A stretch of DNA of 64,000 bases, taken from assembly GCA_027625915.1 (NCBI GenBank), contig JANTQA010000057.1, positions 6,324,001-6,388,000 of the forward strand, in the 5' to 3' direction. Each line of letters begins with the position of its first letter. Within the stretch, counting starts at the first letter, position 1. Under the pieces are notes generated by a model. The model was not told the origin of the DNA, did no database searches, and saw only the letters and a list, made by a program, of their open reading frames with translations. Below, piece after piece: positions 1-11,200 of this stretch. Both the position numbers and the translations under genes were made by a program. The stretch comes from Anaeramoeba flamelloides. Lineage: Eukaryota; Metamonada; Anaeramoebidae.

Positions 1-369
1 TTTGAATTTAAGACCAAAAAATGGAAGCCACTATACATTTAGTTTATTTAATTTAATTTTAAATTGATTATAAAAATTCATTTTAGATTGTTATAATTTT
101 TTTCTTTCTTTCTTATTTTTTTTGATATGATTTACTTTGACTAGTTTGGATTTTTTATCTTTAGTTTTACTTTTTTATTTTCAAATGACTACATACTTTT
201 ATTTTTCAGGGTCTAATAATTAGTTAGTAACCACTGTATTTTTTCCCTTTTCTATCACTTCTTCCAAATACAAAAAAAATAGTAAAGGGTTACAAGAAAA
301 AAAAATAATAAAATAATGAATATTTTTTAAAAGTTGTTGGTCAAAATAAATTGTATTAAAAGGGTAATA

Positions 370-640
370 GTAAAAAAATAAGTTTTTAGTATTTTTTAGA
401 GTCTAATACCAATTAAATATCAATAAATGTATGGTAAACTATCAATCTCGATAAATCAACACTAAAAAAAGCCAATATAATAGAAAAACTTGTTAAAAAG
501 TGCCATTAAAATTTCAATTTAAATCATTACCAAGTATAATTTTTAACACAACTGTGTTAATTTAAAGTTTCACTCTTGTTTCTATTTGAGATCTCCAAGA
601 TTATTTTTTTCACTTTTTTTTCAAATTAGTTCTTTTTAAT
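370..640 (+). repeat. Degenerate dispersed repeat, copy 1 (second copy at 44490-44740)
   Basis: The order of short blocks here matches a stretch at 44490-44740: an ACCAATTAA-type block, a block reading ATGGTRWAC, a CACYAAAAA block, and a final TTTGAGATCTC block followed by a T-rich run. Similarity is patchy, so this is an old copy. No TIRs or coding capacity were seen. Confidence 0.45.
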
Positions 641-1187
641 CTCAAAAATATTACAAATTTCTGATATTGTCAGATATAAAGGCTATTAAAACAATCAAAA
701 ATTCGATTAAATTGATAATATTTTGGAACGAAAAAAATTGTTTCGAATTGAATAAATTTATTCATTAGAATATTTCAAAAAAGTAAATTGTAATTTTTTC
801 TTCAAAATTTACTTTTTTTCAATTTATAATTCTATACGAGATTGAGAAACTTTGAATTAAGCATTTTTTTTTCTTATTTATCTTTTTTTCATTGAGATCC
901 TTTGATTTTTTTACATTAATTCGAAAGCTTGTTATTTGGTTTCTGGCAATGATTTTTTTTGTTTAATTTTTATAATTGAATTTTTTTCAGATGAGATACA
1001 GTTAATTTTTTTTTTTTTATTAATTTGAATTTTTTTAATATTAAAAAGGGATAATTTCAAATATAATTTTGGTTTCATCCCACTCCTTGAGTATGGATCA
1101 AAACTAAAGTAAGTTCCTTGACCTAAAATTAAAAATTTTACAATAGGAAAAATCTAAAATAAATTTATTCCTAAAAAAGTGAGACAA

Positions 1188-1471
1188 AATTAAGGTTTTC
1201 AATCCCCGAAATTCAATAATAGATTATCTTGTATTTGGTGTAAGTTTACTAGTTATTTTGGTACTTGGTTGATAATCTTGGGATTGTTATGGGTGTAAAT
1301 ATAGGTCCCAAAAGTGTAATTTTGTCAATTTTTTTTTTTTTTTTTTCCAAATATGAATTTGAAGAGTGTAAGAAACATAGATTGGGAAGTATTTTTTTAA
1401 TAAAAAATGAGTTTTATGAATGTGAATTAGAATATTTATTTACCTTTTGGTCTAATCAATTACCTGAAATG

Positions 1472-1504
<33 letters not shown>

Positions 1505-1782
1505 TATAAAGGAGCCAAATAAAACCAATAACTAAAAATTTCAAAGCGACCCACGAAACATATTTTTTTATTAACTTACCTTCCAACCTATTAATCTTAC
1601 ACTCTTCAAATTCGGATTTAGAAAAAAAAAATAAAAAAAATTGACAAAATTACGCTTTTGGAACCACTATTAAAACCCATACTAATCCCAAGATCGATAA
1701 ATTAAGAACTAAAATATCATTAAGTTACACCCAATACACAATAATCTTTTTTTCATTCTTCCATTATCGTAAACCGTAATTT
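1188..1782. mobile_element. TIR element (MITE-like), copy 1 of the family also found at 47222-47783
   Basis: The left end begins AATTAAGGTTTTCAATCCC and the right end, read in reverse complement, begins AAATTACGGTTTACGA; the arms stay complementary inward for roughly 200 bp, through a block reading TTGGGATTAG at the inner arm. The 562-bp element at 47222-47783 has the same ends and the same arm blocks. The interior has a TA microsatellite. There is no transposase ORF; the 85-residue ORF here is an accident of repeat sequence. Confidence 0.65.
1472..1499. repeat. (TA)14 microsatellite
   Basis: An uninterrupted run of TA dinucleotides lies in the central part of the TIR element at 1188-1782. 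Confidence 0.9.
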
Positions 1783-2278
1783 CTAGAAGAAAAAAAAAAA
1801 ATATTGATCCCTCATAAATTGGATAAATTATAAAAATATTTAATACAAAAACGATCCCTAATTTAAAATATATACACAGAATTAATTAGTTAACCTTCAA
1901 AATTGATTTGAATTTAGATATACTCTTGAACAGTCAATTAGATGTCATATTGGAACAAGTAGAAAAAAAGTGGTTTGGGTTTGATTGGTAATCGAAGTTT
2001 TATTTGGAAAAAGGGATATTTTTGAGCTTTTAACTCCTTGAATTAAAATTCATTCTTATTATTTTTATGTGATAAGTAAAAACACAAACTCAATGAGCAA
2101 ATTGTATTCAAAAGTATTTGTAAAAGTTGCTAAGGGGAAATAATTTCATTTTTTATCAAAGTAAAGAAAGATTCCCAAAATAAAATACTTTTGTTTTTTT
2201 TAACAATTAATACCTGTACCCTTATTTCGTTCTATTCAAACTTTCATTATTGTTCCAACCCTTTGAGACTTGTCATTA

Positions 2279-5200
2279 ATGTCAAGCCATAATAGTTTAT
2301 TTAAACTCGTATTGATTGGTAATATTTATATTCGGCTAATTGTCACTCTTTATGATCCCTAAAAGATTTTTTTTTTTCTTTTTTTCAAATTTCGCGAATT
2401 TTCATCATCCTCTTTTTTTTTAATTTAGGTGATTCTGGTGTTGGGAAAACAAATCTTTTAACACGATTTTGTCGGTAAGTAGTTTTTTTCCTCAATTAAC
2501 ATTTAAGTGATCGATTTTTTTTTTTTTTAATCCTCTTGTTTTCAATATTGCCTCTCCTAGAAATGAATTTAATATTGGATCTAAAATGACCATTGGTGTT
2601 GAATTTGCTTCAAAAACCATGGAAATTGATAATAAAACAATAAAAGCACAAGTTTGGGTATATATCTTTTCCAAAACATACACAAACAGAAAAAGAAAAA
2701 CAAAACAATTATAATTTAATAATGTAACGATCTTACTCACAAGACTTTCCAATTCCTTTCTGTTTTTATACTACGATTTCAATTTTATAGGACACTGCTG
2801 GACAAGTGAGATCATACTTTTTTTTTTTTTCTCTTACCAATTTGTCTTTTGGTAAACCTTTTTTTTGGAATGATTTTTTTTTAATCCTTACCTCTTTTGT
2901 TTATTTTTTTCAACACAACACTCTCTTTTCAAAAATTGAATTACTATTAATTTTTGGTTTGCTCCTCAACTAACAATTAGGAAAAATATCGTGCAATTAC
3001 AAATACGTAAGTTTTTAAAGCCTTCCTTTTTGGTTGTAACTTTATTTTCTTATTAATTTTAAGTTTCTTTAACATTTAACGGGTCAACCTTTCTTCAAAA
3101 GTAACACAAAAAGAAAACATTCTTTTTCCAGATGTTTCTTATCAAAACTTTTTTCTCACGCACCAAAATAATTAAAATAACACCAGCTTTAATTTCATTT
3201 TTAAAAAAACAAAAACATTTCAATAATTCTCCTGATCTTTTTCATAGCATTTACTTTTTTCTTTCATTTGAAAGACATATTTTTATGATTTCAAGTAATT
3301 TTTTATTCACAACAATTCGGTTTTTTCTGATTAAATTAACACAACCAACACAATTTTCAAATCATAATTCAATTAAAAATCTTGAATTTTTTTTTTTTTT
3401 TTTTTTATTTTTTTTTTATTTTTGAAGAGAGAAAATTGCTTTTCTCCTGTGTGCCCTAATTTCTAAACTTTTTTTTAGAAATTTTGTTAAAGAATCACAA
3501 ATTTTATTATCACTTACTAATGATAATATATATGATGAATTCTTTTTATTAATAATATCTCTGATATTATTAATTTTTTTATTTTTTCAAAAAATTCAGA
3601 TATCCAGATTTTTTGATTTATTTTATAGGCCGGACAGTCCCATAAAAAATGATCGAAATCTTCAATGATATCAATATTTAACTTTTCTTTACATAAATCA
3701 CAATTTTTATTTTTATTTTTACTTGTTACATAAGAGTACCTATTTAAACAATTAGTAAAATTTCGAAATTTTAGAATTGTTTTTGAAGCTTTCCAGTTTA
3801 AATATTTTTGTTGTTTGAAATTGCAATTTTGTTGTTTTATAATTTTTTAGATATTGTTGAACTTTCCAACTAGGTGAGTTTTCCAATTTGGTTAATCGAA
3901 AAACTTTTAATTCTAAATCTAATAATTTTAATCCCTTAGTGTGCCAATTAATATTTTCATTTTCCAATTTTCGAAAATTTAGTATTGTTTTTAATTTTTT
4001 TTAAATTTAAGAAATCTAATTTTTCTATCAATTTATATTTTCTTCGGTATACTTTTAATCTAGCGAGATCAATTTTTTGCTTCAGTTTTATAAATTAATC
4101 GAGGTGAATGGATATTAATTTGTAAGAAATTTGTGACTGATTTATTGATAAATCTATCAATTCTTTCAAAATCATTTTGTTTCAAGTCAAATATTTCAAG
4201 ACCATAATAAAGTTGACTTAAAATGAGAGCTTTGAAAGAAGTTATTTTGACTCCATTGTTGAGTTTATTTTGTTGAAACAATCGATTAAGTGTTTCCAAG
4301 GACTTTTCAACTTTTTTTGAAATTATATTCAAGATGTGTGTTTTTTTTCTAACCAAATCCCAAGATAAAAAATATCTTTTAATTCTTTTTTTATATTTGG
4401 TTTTTTTTATTATGTGGGTTCATCCCGAATCTTTTTATTATTTCAAAAATCCTTTCTAAATTAATTTTTAGAGAGATTAATGGCCCTTTCATAATAAGAA
4501 TAAGATCATCTGCATACATTTGAACATGAACAGCTAAAGTTTTTAACTTTTCTAGTAGGAAATGAGATATAAATGCGAAGAGAATTGGTGATAAGGGATC
4601 TCCTTGATAAACTCCAATTCCTTCTTTTTTGTAATATCTCAAGAGTCAATTTTTAATTGTTTCATTTTTTGATAAATTTTTTTAATAGATTGATATATTA
4701 ACGAGTGTTGTATAGAGTCAAAAACATTTTTGTATGTATATAGTAACTACAAAGTATTCTGTATTTTTATTTTTATTTTTTTTTTTTTTTAAATTTTCTT
4801 AATAAATTTAAAACAGCAATTTTTGTTCAAAAATATTTTTTAAATCCAAATTGTTTTTTTTGAAATCAAGTCCCATGAGTCTTGAATTCCAATGTATATT
4901 AATTTTAAAAAAAATCTTGGAAGAGATTGATTTATAGAGATAGGTCGATAATTTAATGGTTCGCCTTCATCCCCCGATTTATGAATAAATAATAAATTTC
5001 TTTTTTTAATAAAATTTATACTTTTTTCAGTTTCGTCTGTTATCCAATTTAAAAAAATATTTTGAACTGTTTTAATAAAATAATTATAATTTAATAAATA
5101 TTGAGTTGGTTGGTTTTTTTATAAACTTATAATGATTTATTTTGTCAAATTCTTTAACTGATTTATTTTTTTTGAAATTTGATTATTTCTTTAATTTTAT

Positions 5201-8200
5201 CTTGATCAAAAATTTCCTTTATGTCAATTGGATTTAATGAATTTTTTATTAATTTTAAATTTTTTAATATAATTAATTATATTTGTATTAGATTTTTTGA
5301 CTAATTGATTTTACAAAATCGTTATACACTGTGAATATGGTTTCATTATTTAAAAACATTTTTGTAGAAGTTTCTCTTATTTTATTTAATGTTTTCCAAA
5401 AGTTTTTTATTTTTATTATATTCTTCATTTATTTGATTAAGTAACTGACTGTAATTTAATTCATTAATTTTTTTGATTTTATGTAAAGTTTCATTTTCTC
5501 AAACAATTTATAAAGTAAATTATTAATATTTAATTTATCTTGTTTGATATCAAATACTTTTCTTTCTTTCTGTTTATATTTTTTTTTTAAATAAAATAAA
5601 ATTTTCTTCATTTAAATTAAAATTTTTTCGAGAAAAGAATTGGAGAAAGTCTTCTTGAAAGGTTGGAATATCTAAAATTTTATAAATATGATTGATTTTA
5701 CAATTTGAGTTTATTTCAAATTTATTCATAATTGTATTATGATCACTAATAAAATTTTTGATAGTCTTTGATTTATTGAGTTTTAAATTATTAAAATTTG
5801 TTAAAAAATAATCCAAATTGTTTGGTTTTCTACTTGGTTTATTATTAAGAAATATTTTAAAATTAAATTTTTCAAATAATTTTATTTTATTTTCATTTAA
5901 ATTAAAATCACCACCAATAATTGTTTTATTGTTTTGGTATTTTCTTAAGATATTTATTATTTTTTTTATTAATTTCAATATTTCGGTCATTTTTCCGATA
6001 TATATTAATAATGATTAAATCAGTAAATTGTATTCCCATTACATCTAAATCAGCAATTAATATTTCACGAAAAAATTCTAGAAATATCTTTTTTATTATT
6101 ATTAGTAAACCACCCTTATTTCCATTATTTCCATAAGATTTTTTATTCACAGAGAAATAGTTTGTGAAAGTTAGTTTTTTTGTTATTTTGGATTCTTGTA
6201 TTAAACAAATATCGATATTACATTTTAATAAAAAAGATTCTAATTTAAAAATTTTATTTGAATTATTCAAGCCACAAATATTTAAAGAGGCTATATTAAT
6301 ATTTATTTTTTGATTTTTATTTTTCATTTTTTTAGAACCTTTTATTAATAATAAAAATCTTGAATTTTTATAATTCTGATTATTGGGAAACAATTAAGCG
6401 CTATCCGAATTTTCTGCGATAAGAGGTGTTGGAATACAATGTTACGAGACAAAAAAAAGACATTTACTGTTTTGGAAAAAAAGTGAAACAGGAAAAAAAG
6501 CCAAACACAGGTTTTTAATTGTGAACCTTACTGAAAACGAAAACTAAAATCAATTAAGAGAAGAAAAGAATAAACTTAAAATAATAATCCATTATATTAT
6601 TTTCAATCAACCCAACAAATACAATTTAGATCTACTTGAATTATCGAAATTGTTGGTGTGGTTTTAGAGATCTCAAAAATTCTGAAAATTTTGAACATAT
6701 TTTTAATAAAGTCCAATCAAAGAAAAACCCAAACTAAAAGATAGTATTTAAAAAACTGTTATTGTGATGAATACTTCATTTTGTCTTTATTTATTTATTT
6801 ATTCTTTTTTTCATTGATCTTAGTTTTTATTTTCAGTAATGTTCCCAATTAAAAACAGTGTTTCACTTTTTTTCCCTTTTCTTACATTTTTTTCCACAAC
6901 AGTAAAGTCGAGTGGATGACTCAGCAGGGACTTTTCGATTTTCGAACATTTTTTTTAGTAAATTTAAAATTTGTTTAAAAAAAGTTAACCAAATTACAAC
7001 TTTACGAAAAGAACCCTAAAAATGTTAAATTTTAAAAAGATCTATTAACTTATCATTCTTTAAAGGCAACGATTCATGCTGCAGATATATACTAATTGCT
7101 GCTGAGTAGAAAATACGGAAAAGAATTAAAGATTTTCAATTTTTTGGAAATTGGTTTTAATAAACACTATGTAGTGTTGGTATTTATCTACAGTTTGAAT
7201 CTTGAAAGAAACTAAACTCTTGTCCAATAATTCTAGCCCATTGTAAAATTGAACAAACAATATTTTTTTTCAACAAAATATCTCTCAAACCAAGATTTTT
7301 AAAATAATAAAATATTTTATCTTGAATACGACTATCACTTGAGATACAATGTAATTTTATTTACATTTTTATTATAAAAAAAAATTAAAAAACAAAAAGT
7401 GCTAATTATTTTACAAAATCATTTCTCAAATTATTATTGAGAAATATATATTTTTTGTCAAAATTGACAACAAACCCCAGAAATTTCAAAATAGAAAGTT
7501 GAAGAAAAATAAACAAAATTTTTTTTGCAACGATAAATTATTTAAATTCATGGATTAACACATGTATTACCAAAATATGCAAAATAAATCGAAATACGCC
7601 AGTTCTTATCTATAAAACAGAATTTAAATTCGAAAATTTGGTAATTTCAATTAATAAAAAGAAATCGTAATTCAAAAATAATTAAAAAATCTATCGCTGC
7701 CTTATCTGAATAAACCAATAAATTTTAACCAAAGAATTAACAATAACATTAATTGGAATTCAAAGAATTTAAAACTTCTTAAAAAAGAAATTTATAATTA
7801 TAATTATAATGAGTTGTTAAATTCTACCAGCTGGAAAGTACAAAAATATTTTAAAATAATTAAAAATCAAAAAAAATTATTTATTAATCAAAAATACTTA
7901 TTTTACCCATCAAGCTCAACAATTCTAAAATTCAGAACATTTACTAACTTCCTAAATAGATATTACTATGTAATGAATAAAAACTCAAATAAATTTTGCC
8001 CTTTATGTTTAAAATATGAACATAAAGAGATAATAGAAAACATTGATCACTTTTTATGGGTGTATCCTTCCTATATAAAAAGATAGATTGATATTTTTAA
8101 ATAAATTAAAAGAATTAAATTTTAATGAAATAATTTTAAACTGTGACAGCTTAAAATTATTTTCATTAATTAATAATCGTAGAATCTATGATTTTACGCT

Positions 8201-11200
8201 TAAATTTCTGAAAGGGAATTTAAGTAAAAGGACACTCAGAGTGTAAAATTTTACACTTCCTCATCAATAAAAAAAAAAAAATAAATAAACAAAAGTTTTT
8301 TCAAAGTATATACCTTTAAAACACCTTTTTATTGATTTTTTACAACTCTGTATTGATTTAAACAGAATCTTTAAAATTTTCAAATTTCAAATTCATCATT
8401 TTTTGCATTTTTCAATTTAAATTTTTTTGTTTAAAATCGAGACTAAAATAAACCAAATGAACCAAAGTAACCAAAATAACCAAAAAAAAAATAAAAGGAA
8501 CCAAAAGGAACCAAAAGGAATTCAACAAAAACAAAAAATTGATTATTAATTGTTTTTTTTTTTTTTCAAAAGTAAAGATATAAGTCTTAAAAATTTCCAC
8601 AAATAAAAAGGAAAAAAAAAAAATACAAAAGTCAGACTTAATAAAGATTGGAAATATCCTTGTGTTTGGAATATTTAATATCACTTTCACACCCTTTATC
8701 CTGTATTTTTTCTTTTTTTCCATTTTTTCCTGCCCAAATTTCCTTTTTATGGTAATTGGAGAGTTACAAAGGAAAAAAATCAAGCGGTTACTTACTAATA
8801 CCGAGATACTAAAATACGAAAGTCTGATTAACCTGAAAATAAAAAAGAAAAAACAAATTCAATAAACAAGAAAAAAATGCCAAAGGTTAACAAAAAAAAA
8901 CAGATCAAAGAGAAAAAAAAGCTACCTCCCCAAATTGACTATTCACGATTACTTAAAAACATTAACAAACAATAAAATTTTAAATAAAAGTATCTTGGTT
9001 GTTTTTTGAGTTCTTAATGTCAACCTGACTTTGTTTTATTTTTTTTTGATTTTTTACCAATTGATTATTGAATAAATTGCCTTTCCATAATTTTTTATTT
9101 TTGTTTTTCGAATTGCTTTTAGATTTTTTTCTTTACATTTTTTTGTTTTTGCATTTTCGATGAATAAAAAACTTGCGACTTGACTGATTTTAAAATATTT
9201 TATTTTCCTTGCCCATCTAAATTGATAATTGACCATTCATAATCAAGGTGAGTGTCGTGGAGTGCCTAGGTTTTTTTTAATTTTTGAAATGTAAAGAAAA
9301 TTAAATAAATCTTCTTTACATTTCAAAAAGTAAAAAAACCTAACGACGCTTTTCCAGATTCAAAAGAAAAGAGAATAATCTTAGATTTTACAAAATTCTT
9401 TTGAATTCAGGAAAAGTTAACAGCGATTTTTTCCAATTTAAGAAATAAACCGAAAATTCAATAAATTTTCAGTTAATTTCTCAAATTGAAAAAAACCTAA
9501 CTGCTGTTAGAGGATTTTTGATCTCTCCCCCCCTTCATCAATAAAAAAAAGAAAAATCCTGTATATTTTAAGAGAGCAAATAAAACTGAAAATGAATAAA
9601 AAAACAAAATAATGTTCGGGAAAGTGATTATTTCTCTATTCAATCAATGCCAAAGTTTATCTAAACAGTGATATTCGAATAAAAAACCGTGATGATATAT
9701 TTTTTTTTATTTTCAATGAAGAGAGGTGATACAACATAATTACTTCTGTTTGACGTTAGGTTTTTTTTAATTTTTGTTATGATTAGAAAATCAATAGATT
9801 TTCAAAACAAAAACAAAAAGTGAAAAAAACAGCTGTTAGCTTTTCTTGAGTTTTCTGTTTATTTGAAAAATCAATAGATTTTCGTTATGTTTTTTTGTGG
9901 GTTTCTATTGATTTTCCAAATAAATAGAAAACCTCAAAAAAACCTAGAACACTTAACAGATAAAACAGAAAATCTCAAGAAAACCGCCGTTAGGTTTTCC
10001 AGAATTTAAAAGAATTGAGTTAAATCAAAGATTTTTATCTTTTCTTTTGAATAACGAAAATCACCGTTAGGTTTTTTTTACTTTTTGAAATAAACTGAAA
10101 ATTTATTTAATTTTCTTTACATTTCAAAAATTAAAAAAAACCTAGGCACTCCACAGCACTTTCTGAAACTTTAAATCTTTATACAGAGTTTTTTTATTTA
10201 AAAATACAATGTAGGCAAGATTATAAGAAACAACATATATCTTTTCTTTAAAAAATTAAAAGAAAAAATTTTCTATTTCAAAATAAAGAAACAAAAAATC
10301 GAAAAAAAAGCAAGAAATAAAAAAAAAGTAGGATTTATTGGGAAGGGTTAAGTGCTCAAGAGCTCTTAATCTGTTAAAGAGAGAGTTTTGAAGTGACTAA
10401 ATTTGTGGCTCCTAATTCAAAGAGTAGTCAAAAGAACCTTTTAATTACAGTTATTAGAAGTATTTTAAACTCAATTTAGTTTTCTGAAATGAAAAAAAAT
10501 AAAAAAATAATAAAAAAAAAAGTCAAAAAATCTTTGAAAAATTTATTTTTTATACTCTGTGCGTTGAATCGGTTGGTTTTTGTTTCCTTATTTTGTCGAT
10601 TTTTTTTGGATTGCACCCTAATTTGTTTTTATAAAGAGGTTTAAATATTTGAACAACTATAGATCAAATGGAAAAGGCGACTTTATTAAGTTTTAAATTA
10701 GAGCTTTAGGTAAGGTATGTCTATAAAGAGTTGAGTTTTTAAGAATAAGAATTGGGTTTTCGAATTTTCTTTTTGTTCTAATGCTTTTTTTTTTTTTTTT
10801 TTTTTTTTTTTGAAAGTTTCCAAAATCTTTTTTTTGTAAAATCCCATTACAAGATACTGGCTTGACAGCAAAAACCTAGCCCAAGATACAAATTGTAAAA
10901 TAGAGTCAAAGTACTAACTCTACGATTGTACGGAAAGACCAATTCGGTTCACTTTAGTTCTTTTTAAACTGCTTCAGTTTGCTCCATTTAATTCAATTAT
11001 ATAAGTCCAGTTCAATTTGATCAAGATCATAATCATGAATTCAAGTTTAAGATCTAATCATAACAAGCCTATCAATTCTTATAAAGAACTGATCAAGTTC
11101 TCATTGCTTAAGATCCAATAATAAACAAGTTTTAATTTTTATAATGTTTTGTTTATCCGTTTAAGCTCCTTCAAAAACTTTAACATCATGAAGAGGAGGA

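Larger units (their letters stand above)
1..2278. other. Intergenic region upstream of the Rab11 gene
   Basis: No coding region is supported here. The stretch holds one degenerate dispersed repeat (about 370-640), one TIR element (1188-1782) and a TA microsatellite. The rest is AT-rich sequence with T and A runs in which I see nothing definable. The Rab11 start codon follows at 2279. Confidence 0.6.
3392..6352 (-). mobile_element. Near full-length LINE (APE endonuclease + RT), antisense in the Rab11 intron
   Basis: Reading on the minus strand, an APE-type endonuclease is followed by a reverse transcriptase, a thumb region and a CxxC...H...C zinc motif, ending in a poly-A tract (poly-T on +, about 3391-3423). 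A 17-bp direct repeat AAAAATCTTGAATTTTT flanks the element at 3375-3391 and 6353-6369, which is the expected target-site duplication. The 5' UTR before the first Met (6325-6327) is about 25 nt. The reading frame is broken several times, because the recognisable segments lie in three different frames and in-frame stops occur in the RT region, so it is not active. Which LINE clade it belongs to I cannot say. Confidence 0.88.

Noticed and set aside
1265-1522. 85-residue ORF at 1265-1522
   Set aside because: It lies wholly in a TIR element and crosses a TA microsatellite; no family signature.
3132-3425. 97-residue ORF at 3132-3425
   Set aside because: Phe/Leu-rich translation of T-rich intron DNA ending in the LINE poly-T tract.
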